Assembly (NCBI RefSeq): GCF_003171515.1
Contig: NC_089391.1
Span: 2,852,001-2,916,000 of the forward strand
DNA: 64,000 bases
Direction: 5' to 3'
Origin: Pyrenophora tritici-repentis
Taxonomy: Eukaryota > Ascomycota > Dothideomycetes > Pleosporales > Pleosporaceae
The position numbers and the translations under genes were made by a program. The notes under the pieces were generated by a model, which saw only the letters and a program-made list of their open reading frames with translations, did not search any database and had not been told where the DNA came from. Shown piece by piece: positions 1 through 12,129 of this stretch; the stretch's first letter is position 1, and every line of letters begins with the position of its first letter.

Positions 1-1
1 A

Positions 2-634
2 CCGCTGATCTCGTTCTTCTTGACCGATTTCACGGACATCTTTGGCATGGCACTCGACGAGGCCAGCTCACCCATCCACGAGATCCGGAATGACTCGTAT
101 GTGTCTGACGACGTGGCAATTCGATCCCCTCGTCGACAAATGTTCTCGGAAGTCCCGACGCCTTCATACAACGAGACGACATTCAACCAGCGTATGGAAC
201 GACCACCCCCTTCGTTTCAAGGTGGACGCAGTGCTCCAAATTACCCACCCCCTCAACCCCCACAACAACAACAACAACAACAGCAGCAGCAGCAGCAGCA
301 GCAGCAACGGTATCACCAGAGTCAACAAAGTGGTTATGAATCCGGTTTTGTGTCCACGCGGCCGACGTATGAAGCGCCACCTTACGAGCAGCCATACCGT
401 CAAGGAGAGGGCTATGGTAGCCTAAATGGTGCAGTACAGAGTAGCAGTAGCCGAGAGCAACGGCAGCGGAAACGCGAGAGTGGCATGCTACTCATGAACA
501 TGGGCATGGGTGGACACCGCAAAGGGTCGAGCAGTTCGGGCACCAGCAACTATCGTGGAGAGGCACGGATGGATGGGCGAATGAACGCTCGACACAACCC
601 TTTAATGGTACGGGAAGAGACGGCATTTGACTGA
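2..634 (+). CDS. C-terminal part of an unidentified polyglutamine protein (5' end outside window)
   Basis: The reading frame is open from base 2 to the TGA at 632-634, so the start codon lies upstream of the window. The visible 210 residues begin with a hydrophobic stretch (PLISFFLTDFTDIFGMAL), followed by a low-complexity tail: a Ser/Pro/Arg-rich region, a run of 15 glutamines, Tyr/Pro/Gln-rich sequence and a basic Ser/Gly-rich end. This layout would fit the cytosolic tail of a membrane protein, but only a few hydrophobic residues are visible, so that is a guess. No conserved domain is recognisable. Codon usage and the continuous frame support a real exon. The TTG at 20 is not a likely start because the frame continues upstream of it. 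Confidence 0.7.
   Translation, partial: PLISFFLTDFTDIFGMALDEASSPIHEIRNDSYVSDDVAIRSPRRQMFSEVPTPSYNETTFNQRMERPPPSFQGGRSAPNYPPPQPPQQQQQQQQQQQQQQQRYHQSQQSGYESGFVSTRPTYEAPPYEQPYRQGEGYGSLNGAVQSSSSREQRQRKRESGMLLMNMGMGGHRKGSSSSGTSNYRGEARMDGRMNARHNPLMVREETAFD
263..307 (+). repeat. Polyglutamine CAA/CAG trinucleotide tract
   Basis: Fifteen consecutive Gln codons lie inside the partial reading frame: six CAA, then eight CAG, then one CAA. The pure CAG block is a candidate site of length variation between strains. Confidence 0.95.
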
Positions 635-1314
635 GCAAGACTCTGGTCTTTTAGACACAGGATTGTGTCGCAATCTACAGACACGTTGTCTAATTTTTGA
701 TTCTTAATTCAGGGCCACGGACTGGATGTGTGGTTGTTTGGATGGACCATGTACAGAAGAGCGGACGATATTTGGCGTTCTGGATACCCGCCTGCTCGCT
801 GCAGGCAACTGTATATGGTTTCGGCTTGAGCATTGCAGCGGCGTCGTTTATGTTTTTGTTTTCTTTTGCCGAGATATCCTGATTATTTATTTTTATAGTG
901 GGTTTTGGTTTGCTTCGTAGCGCGGCGCAAGTCGGATTCCAGCGGTCCAGGGCACGTTCTGGATGCAGTGCTGGGATTTTGGATTTGTACAAGTTTCAAT
1001 AAAACTCGAGTTAAATTCCAGAGTGTGCAAGTTGGAGTGAATTGGCAATGTTTGCACATGTGCAGTTTGACGGTAGCCATGTTCTAGAACACGGGGGTGC
1101 TTTGGCGCTAGCACGGCGAGGGTTGTCCAAGGCTGCTGGGGGTTCGTATCGGCGAAGTGACTTTTGGCCGTGGAATGGGGACGCCAGAATATCGTGAATT
1201 GTGATACGCATCCTTGCTTCTTTGAAACCTTGTAGACGCCCCAGGGCCAATCCGAACCGGGCGCGCAACCAGCACAGGCTTAGTGCGAGCAGTGTCAAGT
1301 GTCGCGCCTTCGTC
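635..1314. other. Intergenic: 3' region of the polyQ gene and IES1 promoter
   Basis: No convincing gene was seen. A canonical AATAAA hexamer on the + strand at 998-1003 is a possible polyadenylation signal for the upstream gene, though it would imply a 3' UTR of about 370 bp. The open frame running into IES1 from 1201 begins with GTG and lacks an ATG before 1315. Confidence 0.5.
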
Positions 1315-3683
1315 ATGGCAAACCCTCGCCCTCTACCTTCTCCTCGCGCCGACGAGCCCGACTCCCGCAACAGCCTGCGACACATTCTGGCTGCTGAGCC
1401 GCCGCACACCATGGACGACGCGAAGCCCGACCCCTCGCACGCCAACACGCCTGTGCCCGACGAGAGTGAAGCTGGCCTGGATGCGCCCGACACGCAGCGC
1501 CCGGCCAACGACAGCGACGCTGCAAGGCCCTACTATACTGCCACGACGACGACGACGCGCCGCAACGCAAATGGTAGCGTCTCATCCGTCTACAGCGGCA
1601 ATAAGATTAAGCACCTCAAAAAGGACGACGGTATCCCGCTGTGGCGCAAGGATATTCAGTTCGACTTCCTCAAGCTTGTCTTTGAGGATGACCGCCGCGT
1701 CTTCACCAAGCAGTCGGACAGCACAGGGGGCCATACGTTTGCCGACATCTACCTCGATGCCATGGCCAAGAGCAGCAAGTGCAGCAAGATCCTCAAGGAC
1801 AAGCTGCTCACCGAGCGCCCGGCCGCCATCAACATGGCCATGGTGTGTCTGCTGGTCAACGTCGGCCGTATGAACACGACGCTCAACTTCTTCCCCGAGA
1901 TGCGCGCTCAGCTACGGACCTATCACTCGATCCCCTCGCTCCAAGCCCACCAAGACCCCAATGCCTATAAGCAGCTGCAGGATGCGCCGCGCCTCAAGTC
2001 TATCCTCAAAGGTGCCACCGAGGATTCGGAGCAGCCCAGCACCATTGAGGAGATCCAGGCCGCTGCCATCCCGCGCACAAACCCCGTAAACCTCATCTTC
2101 GTCCTCTCCCAGTACGCGCCCAAGATCTCCGAGCTGCACTTCTTCCCGCCCCGCGACTTCTTCGACCTCGTCATGCGCTCCAACCTGAGCAGTAAGAGCA
2201 GGGCTACAGCCTTCCTCTGGCTCATGTGGTGGTACCTCGAAAGCGATTTCTCCAAGGAGGCCGCTGAGAAGAACCCATTTGGACCAGGCCAGTTTGGGCC
2301 GTCAGACGACCCGACAACCTCAGAGTTTCCGATGAAGTGCCCGCCCTTTGAGATCTTGACTCCAGAGCAGGAGGCGCTGGAAAACGTCGACTCAGTTGAC
2401 GAGAAGGCATTTGGCGAGATCAAGCGCAAGGAGAGGACGGCCATATTGGCAAGTGATATGGCGCCTGTCGTGACAGGTCCTAAGCGGACCAACAAGAAGG
2501 GTATGCAACATGTTCGTTCCGTCACATAGACTACCTGATCTTACCCTACCACAGGCTTCAACCAGAACCCAGTTTTCTCTATAGCCGCCGACGACGGTGC
2601 TTCAACGCCGGGGCGAGACAGGCAGTCGCCATCGCATGGTAAATCTTAATGGCATATGAATGAACAAGTCTAACAACGATAGGCTCTGCACGAGGGCGTG
2701 GAAAGCTTGCCAAATCCATCATCGAACGAGATTACCCTTCAGATACCGATCGCACTCGATCGGCGTCTCCTCCGAACAGCGTATACAATACAGCTAAAAA
2801 GGTCGCGACACCCAATATGCGTATCAATACCCTACTTAACGAGGACGGTCCCGCATCGTCCCCTGCACCCAAGGGCCCTGGCCGTGGAAACTGGTCACGC
2901 AATCGTGCGTCAGGCATAGGTGCTAGTGGTGGCCCAGCAGCCCGCAGCTTCAAGACCAAACTCGACGCCCCGACCTCCCAAGACGGCCAATCCCCCTCGA
3001 CGTCAGCACCCACCTTCAACGGCCCGCACGGCTTCTACCTCCCCCTAAACGGCTCCGACCCCTCGCACAAGCGCACCCGCCCACTTACACAACACCAACT
3101 AGCCGTCGAGCAATACCGCCGCCGCCGCGTTGACGTAATCCTCGACCGAGGCATCCGCCTCGAATATGCCTCAGCCGCCAAGCGGCGCCGAAAAAACAAC
3201 AACTTCATGCGCTCCTGGATCCGCTGCAAAGGCATGGGCGACGGCTACGACACTGACGAAGAATCCTACGCCCAATTCGCACAACTCCCCGACATGGAGA
3301 TCGGAACTAGAACTCCCCCTCCCATGCCCTCGGGTCTCGTTCCCCTAGACTTTGGCGGCGAAACAAACGACCACGGCGAGGAATCTTACTACCGCGCTAA
3401 GATGCTGGCGAGAGCCCTACGTCGTCTGGATCGCTGGGAGGGTGGCAAGTCGGCGCCGAGGGGTAGGCCAAAGGGCGAGAGAAGTAGTAACCCTGCGGGC
3501 GCCGCGGATGTCAGACCGGTCATGGATAGCGGTGATGAGGATGAAGATGAGGATCTCATGGATGTAGATGAGCTTGAACGGAGGGAGGCAGAGGATGCAA
3601 GCGAAGACGAGAGTGATGATGAGGGTGGCGCGAATGGCGATTGGGATCCGCATACGCTTCCTCCTTTGCCGAGGATGGCGTAG
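1315..3683 (+). CDS. IES1: INO80 chromatin-remodelling complex subunit Ies1
   Basis: Three exons (1315-2500, 2555-2638, 2683-3683) give 756 aa. The protein resembles fungal Ies1, a non-catalytic subunit of the INO80 nucleosome-remodelling complex in the nucleus. The N-terminal 100 residues are disordered. A conserved helical core follows, starting near the segment LWRKDIQFDFLKLVF, with a later block containing FFPPRDFFDLVMRSNLSS and ATAFLWLMWWYLE. The last exon carries a basic segment (QYRRRRVDVILDRGIRLEYA and RRRKNN), which is typical of the C-terminal Ies1 region, and ends in a long Asp/Glu-rich tail. Both introns are short (54 and 44 bp) with GTATGC and GTAAAT donors. The start is the first ATG in frame; another in-frame ATG is at 1411. 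Family identification is from recall of the conserved core. Confidence 0.85.
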
Positions 3684-4144
3684 GCATGAACATCAGAATT
3701 GCTTTTGTGGTGTTCTCTTTCTTTTCTCTATCGGTATGTTTGTTTGCAAAAGGAGGCAAACTGCGTTGCGTGTATTTTTATAAAGTGGGTATGGATTTGT
3801 TTGAGGTTAGCAAGAGGTACATGGCGCTTCAAGGAAGACTATCATATCTTTGCGTACTTCTCTTCTTTCCTCTTCTTCAAGGAGAGTAGGGAATCGAGGA
3901 GATTTTGTAGTATCAATATTCAACATGCTAGAATTTCAGATCGTCTTGCTTGTGGTAAATGAATGTTGAAGGAGAAGTGGATGAGAGCATGAAGTATGAG
4001 TACCGCTTGCTTCGATCAGTTTGGAATAAATATGGTATCGTTATTAACGGCAGCTAGGATAGTGAAAGTGACATAACAACGACAATAACTCCCGAAATCA
4101 AACTGCGATCCATCCATCCACCCGCCAACTCACTCACTTCCCCT
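3684..4144. other. Convergent 3' intergenic region
   Basis: This AT-rich spacer lies between the IES1 stop and the stop of the minus-strand Ppo gene. It holds an AATAAA-type hexamer near 4025 and no gene. Confidence 0.5.
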
Positions 4145-7100
4145 TTACGGCGCAATCGTATACGCATTCCCATACTCATTCTTCCCCCCAGCATTAGCAT
4201 GTCCATTACTCGGGAAATTGGCATGTCCTCCATTGAGAAGACCATTCGTGTGCCCGTTGGTCAGCCCACCCAACGCACCCCCACTGGAATGTCTCTTTGT
4301 GCCGCTCGGTCCCGCAACCGCCCGTCCATTCGTAAGACTTGTCATCATACTTGCACTACTCGCCCTCTTACCTGCCGCCCCTCCATTCATGGCACGCAAT
4401 ACGGGTGTTGGAGCAACTTCCTCAGCATCATAGTGTAGACGCAGCGAAGTGGGGATGGGACTTTCTTTGGAGCTAGCATCGAGGTAGTGCCGCATAGTGA
4501 TACCCGCGAGTTTATGTTCTGTGACGGTAAAGCGGCCCTGTTTACCGGGTGCACGGCGGACGTTTGGTAGCTTGAAGACTTCGCGGAGAGTAGAGGCTAG
4601 ACTGGGTCCGACGAGGCGGGCGCCAAAGCAGAAGTGGAGACCGTGGCCTAGCAATGTGTAGGATGTGAATGGGCGGTGGGGATCTAGGATTTCTGGGTTG
4701 GGGAAGGCGATGGGGTCCATGGCGGCTTTGGATGTGGCGATGAGGATGGTGTGGCCGGCTTTGATGGACACGAGACCTCGCACGCCGTCTTGGACGGTGA
4801 TGTCGCGGGTGGCTATACGGGGGAGGCCTGGCACCACGCCTACGTGACGCATGCCTTCGTAGACGAAACCTTGGAGTTCGCGGTCTGAGGCCTCGGGTGC
4901 CATGTGTGCGAGCTCCACAATGCGGTCTTTGTATTGTGCGTACTCGGGCCGCAGGAATAGGTCGATCAGGAGGCTGGCTTGTTGCGTTAAGTTGCCGGCA
5001 ACAGGGGCGCCCATGCCGATACAGTCGCCGACGAGGTCGCCAATGGGCAGTTTGGAGTCTGCAAGAGCGTGGTAGATGCGGTCTGCGTGTTTGCCAACTT
5101 CAAAAGCAGAACCCTTTGCCATCCAGTCTACTAGGCCTTCGAGACGACCGGTTTGCGTTTTGATATGGGTTTCGAAGATGGAACGGAGGGGTGCTGCTGC
5201 AGTCATGGCGCCAGCGCGTAGCTTCCATTCGTTGTGCGGCATGATGTTGAAGGATTGGTACATGACTATTGATGTTGTTAGTTGAAGAATACAGGAGGGG
5301 GTAGATAGGTCAACTTACAAAGAACCAGATAGGCGAGGAAGGCTTCATGGACTGATAGCAAGCCTCTAGGTTGCTCTTGCGTCTTCAGAGGAAGGGCAAA
5401 GCGGTCTGCAAGCCAGAGGATGGGCGTGATATTTGTCACGTCACGGACAATGTCGATACTCATCCTACCCTTTGCACCCTTGAGCGAATTCTTCTTGATC
5501 AGATTACGAACATTCGTTGTGAAGAAGTCGTTGATATTCTTCTCAAATCCTTCTTCGAAGAAGACCTTGTGCAGAATTTTGGACCGCTCGTCATGCTTTT
5601 GTTGCTCGTCCCACCCAATCATGAAGTCGTGTCCTGCCGTGCAATTGCGGATAGCGGCTTGGTACATTACGACGAAGGCCTTGCGGTCGTTGAAGATCGC
5701 CTTGCAGCCCTCTTGCGTCTGTACGCTGATGATTTCGTAGTCGCTAGGGGGACGCTTGATGTCGTACTTGTCGAGGACGCCGTTGCCTTTGATGATGCCC
5801 TGAGCTGCCTTGGGCGTATAGAAGGGCAGGAGCGCATAGGTGGATGTGCCAGTGAACCCACCCGGAAGACCTTGGAAGAGCAGCTTTGGTAGAACACCAC
5901 CGTAAGCCCCTGGTGTTGTCTCCGAAAGGAGAGCCGCACCCCACTGCGTCAGGGTGTTGCTGTTGAAGTCGTAACTCAGGAATCGATCACCACGAACCAA
6001 TGCGACAGCATCATCCAAGATACCTCTACCAGTTGTTTGTCCAGGGCAGACTCCGCTTCCCGGTCCGGCTGGCTTGGTGCATTCGGCCATCAAACCGGGA
6101 TACAGTTCCATGTTGTTCATGTGGCCGTACAACAGCTCAGCTGCTCGCGCCGTCTCCTTATCGGAGCACCAGTCTTCAAACGTGTCGTACGGCTTCAAAT
6201 TCAAGTACACCCGGAACTCATTAAGCGTACTTTTAAATATAGTTAGCGAAACTCTTGAGACCAGCCCTAGGTAGTGTTTCTAGAATATCTTACCACACGT
6301 TGAACATCTCACGCGCCTGCAATTGGCCCATGATATCAACAACCTTTAGACTAGCCGGAGTACCGCGAGCACCAAATGCGTGTGCAGGCTCTTCAATGCA
6401 ATCTTTGATCAGCTCAGCTAGCTGCTCGTCATCGAACTTGCCATCAGGACCTCGCTCAAGACCTCCGAATGTCCACTGGCAAGGCTCTTTCTTCATAAGG
6501 TCATGGCCGTATACTTTCATGACTTGGTGAAACATCTCAATGGTTACATCATCGATGTGTTCCAAATCAGGGTAGACGGAACGAATGATGTCTTCCATCC
6601 ACTGATCGTCTGCTGCGCTAAGCGCAGCGTGCCAGTGATAAAGGACAGCGAATTCAACGGAAACGTGACTGCCAGTTCCGCGTTCCACGCGCGTGCCTCC
6701 CTGCTTGATCTCTTTGCCGAGATCGAGGGACCACTCTGAGTTGGCGCGCGGCGTGTTGAGAATAGCCGCAACATAGTCGCGAAGTACGACTGATGCGAAG
6801 AACCCAACATTAATGTTGCGTGTAATTTGGAAGATGTCTTCGTCTTGCCTATAAATTAGAGTTAGAACTCATCTGCATACGGGCACCTGGGTGACATAAA
6901 ATACTTGACAGTGTGGGTAAGCACCTAATAGGCGCGTCTGGCGCACACCGTGACCTTTGTACACTAGTATATCAAGTATCTTAAGTCACCAGGATGCGAT
7001 TCACAATGAGACTTACCATTTCTTGCCTTCGTCGTCCAATGTGTCCCAGGGCTTGTACTTGCCGTCTTCGTTCACCGAAAACAATGACTCTGCGACATGG

Positions 7101-7950
7101 TTGTGGTTCCTGGAGAACATCAAGAGTACTGCCACTACACCAGGTGGCATCATCATGATGCGCTCCGAAGCAATTGAGTCTGGGTAGATCAAGCCGTTGT
7201 TATAGGTTCGCACACGCTTCTGTTCCTTCTCGGTGTTGCCATACAAAGTGCTGAGGTCAACATAACTGGAAGTCTCGTTGATCCAAGGGTCCGTCCTGGA
7301 CGTCTGGAAACACTCGTGGATCACAATGGTTGCGAAAGAGAAAAACAGGCGGTTGAGGCCTGAGGGATGTGGGCGAAAAGGACCACTGCGCTTCAGAAGC
7401 GCCTCGTATACGTCCTCAACATCAGGTAGGTTGGGGCCTGCGGTTTGTTGTCAATACCAATCACAAATATGCCATATTAGAATGGCTTACCTTTTGGTTT
7501 CATTGGTGGTACGTTTCGCGCGTACGGAGATCCTGCTTTGCCCATCTCAGGGTTGTGGGGGTTGTTCCCAGAGCCGTCATGCTTCCGGTATCGCGCTGAA
7601 GGTCCGGCATGTGTCGGCGTTGGATGTGGCAGGTCATTCCAAAGCATTGCAATGAAGCCATCTGCAACCTTCGCGCCAAGACCACTGTTTGGTGGCAGGC
7701 CTTGGAGCATCTGAACTCCCTGCTCGAGGAGGAGGTCTTTGTCATCCAGAGGCTCACCAGAAGCAAGCGTCGTGATGGCATCGAGTGCAAATTTGGCATT
7801 CTTGACTCCTAAGCCTGTGAGATCGCTAACAACGCTAGTTTTCTGGTTGCTCTTTGAGACGCCACTGGCAGCTTCTGCTGTCCTGCCATCGCTCGCCAAT
7901 GTAGGCTTCCTCCTGATCTTCCCAATTAGTGTTGATAATTGACCGGGCAT
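4145..7950 (-). CDS. Ppo/linoleate diol synthase-type fatty acid dioxygenase-P450 fusion
   Basis: Five exons (7950-7491, 7437-7017, 6848-6294, 6229-5319, 5265-4145) encode 1,155 aa, the usual size of psi-producing oxygenases. These enzymes dioxygenate linoleate or oleate in the N-terminal heme peroxidase domain and rearrange the hydroperoxide in a C-terminal P450-like domain, making oxylipins that tune sporulation and secondary metabolism. The distal heme His lies in FATIVIHECF (about H194). The catalytic Tyr and proximal His lie in LYHWH (about Y364/H367). The P450 part has ExxR (EGMR) and a full heme-thiolate motif GHGLHFCFG (about C995), so it is not of the Cys-less PpoC type. The usual Asn/Gln isomerase signature reads GNLTQQA, so product specificity is uncertain. 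The C-terminal 100 residues are Gly/Asn/His-rich. Intron 2 (7016-6849) is 168 bp because it contains an inverted-repeat element. Confidence 0.9.
6881..6997 (-). mobile_element. Short inverted-repeat (MITE-like) element, copy 1, inside Ppo intron 2
   Basis: Imperfect terminal inverted repeats of about 26 bp bound a 117-bp segment. One end reads GGCACCTGGGTGACAT..AATACTTGA; the complement of the other reads GCATCCTGGTGAC..AGATACTTGA. Without it the host intron would be about 51 bp, normal for this genome. It is clearly related along its whole length to the element at 54893-55027: shared blocks include CTAGTGT, GCGCCAGA, TATTAGG, ACACTGT and CAAGTATTT. There is no coding capacity, and no certain target-site duplication was seen. 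Confidence 0.75.
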
Positions 7951-9869
7951 GATGAATCTGGTTGTGTGAACATGTGATGATAGGAAGAAGGAATAGAAAA
8001 CAAGTTCAAGTAGTTGGCGAACTTGCTCAGGGAATTTTGATGCAACTTAACGAAAGAGCATTGAACACTGAAGGGCGTCATGCTGTCCCTGGTAGAGCTA
8101 CATCCTGGCAGCGAGCTAGTCGTCTCCCGACGATCACTAGCAGGAGCAAGGCTGTGATCAGCATGTGCAGGCCGCGAATGATACTTAGTGATTGCACATG
8201 GATCATGCCCGCTTGGGTGCGGTATGAAGTCGTTTTCGTCGTTTTCGGACTTGGTATTATCATGGCGTTGCTAGTCACGACCTGGCTGACGCTTATTGGA
8301 TTTAGTTGTCACTTTGCAGGGCAGCACGAAATGGCTACGGCGCTACCGTCGCTAAGATTTGACAGACAGTGCTGAACAGCGCCAAGTCTATTCTGATCTG
8401 CGAGCAGCGTGGTCAATCGTTCGGATAGGCACATGACCCAGCGAGGTCATATCTGTGCATACGTAGGCGATGACCCTGGCCCGCTTTTAATGCTTAATAC
8501 TTATGTTTCGCAATGCCATGGGGTAGGCGCAAAAGAAACGTGTGACGGGCACACAAGTACAGTGGCCATTGCTGAGGTTCACCATTATGGGGCTGCCTGA
8601 GACTTGTTGTGGTGTGACCTGCCGAGGCAAGCCGCTATGGATGGATACTAGGAGTGGGCATCAAGGACGTCCCAGCTGGAAAGACGTCAACGGTACCCGG
8701 TGTTGAACTACTGAACTACGAGACGATCGTCATCCCGATCCAGCTATGCTCGGGTGGTAGATTGTCGCTCGCATGTGGAGCTTAGCCCTTGCGGTAGTGA
8801 AATTAACCAGAATTGTTTTCGGGCGAGTAGTTGCGCCTCGCGGTGCTAGTGAGATGCTGTGGAAAGGCGTTCAGCTCATGTTGGCGGTGAAGAGAAGACA
8901 AGTTTCAGGTCCTGTGCAGGAGCATTTTCTACAGAGGTGCTAGCCTCGGCGTGGGCGACCTGCTGCGGCCTGTCCCGGAGACGTCCGCTATATTGTCCGG
9001 GCCGGTATGGGATGCAGGCGTTCGTGCGCTCGTGGATGGCACGGAGAGGAGTGCGATAGACGAGACGACGGACATCAAGGCGGCCCGCACGGGCCTGTTC
9101 CCCACAGATGATGCTCGCTGATAGGTTAGCGCCTGCCCACGTCTCAAAGGAGAAGCGATGTGCTTTTCCTCTGTGGACTTCGGCGAGCACATCGACACCA
9201 CTACCTCACTTGTATCGATCGACGCGTGGCTGCATATAGCTTCGAGAGGTAGCCAATTCGACATGGTCCATTGGTGGATTCCGTTGTTTGACAACCTCTC
9301 GGCGCTTTCCGTATGGATCCCAACTAACTCGCGTGCTCTCATTACACCATGCTGTCCACTGGGAGGCTGGCCCGGATGAGACATTGGTTCGATATTCTTG
9401 TGCCCTGCGCAACACGTCTTTTCCCCAGCCATGTCCCACAAGACAGCAGAGCGGTCTGCCGTGTATCGCTGATGTGCCTCGTGTCAGTCAACGCTTGTGC
9501 ACTGCCGCTACCCTCATCGTTGCAGTATGTGGGGGCCTGAGTTGCACAGTGTAGCTAGCTCGTCTCGTGAGGGATCAATCAGAATCGTGCAGCAAACGGC
9601 ATGTGAAAACAATGACTAACCTCTGACTAGCTACGGGAGGAGTCCGAGTCCGCCATATGCAATCTCAGCCTTTCTCGATAGGCGAAGGGAATCCCGTGTC
9701 GCATTAGCCATCATGATCTACATTCCCATGTGTTTTGATCCCAAGCGCAAGCTTAGAGGGCGGAGCGATCTTCGCCCTAGTTGCTCCACGCATCGCGCTC
9801 GCCACATTTGAAGACTCGGCTTCCCCTCGAAGCCAAGTGCCCCTCCCTACCAAGATACAGGTTGTAAAT
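7951..9869. other. Gene-poor region between Ppo and DUF2235 genes (divergent promoters)
   Basis: Only short, mutually overlapping open frames without domain-like composition occur here. The region would hold the promoters of both flanking divergent genes. I see no repeat or transposon remnant in it. Confidence 0.5.
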
Positions 9870-12129
9870 ATGGCTTCAAAAGACACTGAACAGACGAAAT
9901 CGTCCAATATTCCTCCACAAGTGTTTGTTCCTACTCCTCATAACAACCCTATGGACTACGGAGCAGTGTCACGCCAGCAGGGCCATGTGACCAAAAAGTT
10001 TGTGTTGTGCTTTGATGGCACAGGCAACAAGTTCTCTGGTACAGATGCAGACAGCAATATCCTCAAGATATATCGAATGCTTGACCGCAATGGAGATGAT
10101 CAGTTTCATTACTATCAGCCCGGAATCGGCACCTACGTTACCAAGGCAGACGGTTCCATGACCCGAACAGGACGATGGGATAAGTTCCAGTCTTGGTATG
10201 CCAAGGCCAAAGACAGTGCAATTGGTATATCACAAGACTTGAGTATTGATGTACGCAGTCTAACTCTGGCTAGGAACTTCGTTTGACATGCACGTCATGG
10301 CAGGATACAGAGTAAGCAACGAACAAGTCTCATGGCCGACAATTTTCTGGTCGCCAAGACTTCCTATCGGACTGACAACTTATCTAGTTTCTCATGCGAT
10401 ACTACACTCCTGGTGACGACATATACTTTTTCGGTTTCTCGCGAGGCGCATACACGGCGCGTTTTCTTGCTGAGATGCTCGATCACGTTGGCCTTTTGTC
10501 GGTAAGCAAGATATCACCGTTCTTTGACGAAAGGTTCTGACTATTGCAGGCAGGCAATGAAGAAATGTGCCAGTTTGCATGGAAGTGAGTATACCCGCTT
10601 ACTTCTGTTCGTAATTTTTTAACCAAGCGCCCCAGAACATTTCAGAAGTGGCAATGCCGCCTACCAGACGAGAAGCGTAAGGACCGCACGCCTGGCGAAA
10701 AGTCGGAAAAGCACAAACTCCTAGAGTTCATGTGCGCTTTCAGGGAGACTTTCAGTCGCCCAGTCAAGCCAATCCGCTTTCTTGGTCTCTTCGACACAGT
10801 TAACAGTGTCCCAGCGTTTGAAAATGCATGGATGCAGCGCAGTAGATTCCCCTACACCGCGCGAAGTAGCGCTGTCGTCATTCGACACGCAGTCGCCATA
10901 GACGAGCGTCGAGCAAAGTTTCGACAAGATCTTGTGTCACAAGAGAAGCCTGACAGATCCATGTACTACAAACGCCGTCGTAAGCATCTACAGCACATGA
11001 AGGAAATGGCCCATGACTGTACCGAACAACAGTACATGGACGAGACGGACAAGGAGGAACAGGGTAACAGAGGTCGACGGGAAACACTGGCTCCTCCTGA
11101 AGTGTTCAGAAACCCGCATGACACTTCAGGTGTGCGCAGTCAGAGTAGGGGATACTCTGCAGATGGAAATTATCGTTCCGGTACACCCTCTATGCGCTCG
11201 TATGAAGGTGCACATACGTTCAACTCAGAGGAGGAAGATCAAGACATACAAGAGGTCTGGTTTCCAGGGTGCCACGCTGTAAGTTTATCTCGCATCATCA
11301 ATCATTGATAGACACTGACCATGGGCAGGACATTGGTGGAGGCTGGCCACTTGGTGACGACGACGCAGCTTTGAGCCACGTTCCCCTCGTGTGGATGGTA
11401 CGCGAAGCGCAAAAAGCCGGCCTCGAATTCGACGAAGAGAAGCTGGAAGCTCTAGGTTGTTACCTCGAAGAGTCCCACATCAGCGGCGGAAAGACACACA
11501 TCAACGTCCCAACCATCGAAGTCGCCCCCGCGTCACCACTGCCCAACACCAGCTCAGGCGCCGCGTCATCCGGTATGACCGGCTACACCGACGACGACAA
11601 CATCCTCTCCCATCACCAAGAATGGCCAGATACCCATTTCCACCGCCACCTCCATGAAGCCGCCACCAAAGGCCGCATCCACGACGTGCTGCAGTTCAAC
11701 AACGGTGCCACCCGCATGGGCGTCATATCCTGGAATATTATGGAATATCTACCCTTCCGACGCATGGATCTTCAAGAAGATAGTACCTGGAAAGCCATTC
11801 GCTGGCCGCTTCCCAAAGGCGAAACACGCGACATCCCCGCCAACGCCGTCATACACAGCAGCGTTATTAAGCGTATGCGCGCTGATCCTACCTACCGGCC
11901 TGGCAACCTCATCGTCGGGGGTGGCGGCCGCGGCGTTAGACACGCGCCCAAGGATTTGGGTATGGGCAAGTGGATAATTGTTTGCGATGAAGGTGACCAT
12001 GTGGCCGAGTGCTTTGTGAGGAGATTTCCGCCTGAGAGGACAAAGACAGAGGAGATGGAAGCGTCTGTGAGTGCAGGTGGGCCACAGGGAAATTATTTTG
12101 CGGGAAGGAAACGGTCGACTGCTGTGTAG
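9870..12129 (+). CDS. DUF2235 alpha/beta-hydrolase-fold protein (Tle1-like catalytic domain)
   Basis: Six exons (9870-10224, 10274-10311, 10388-10501, 10550-10584, 10636-11278, 11329-12129) give 661 aa. The domain opens with the family hallmark VLCFDGTGN (FDGTGN at about 48-53), followed by [11 protein letters not shown] with the nucleophile-elbow Ser at about 149. It continues through [10 protein letters not shown], the [10 protein letters not shown] block and WFPGCHADIGGG, which supplies the conserved His/Asp region. DUF2235 proteins share the fold of bacterial type VI phospholipase effectors such as Tle1; in fungi the substrate is unknown. An acidic, basic and Ser-rich insert lies at about 300-390. 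Exon 1 ends at GCAATTG before GTATAT, restoring [15 protein letters not shown]; reading through instead hits an early stop. No signal peptide is visible, so a cytosolic site is likely. Confidence 0.87.
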
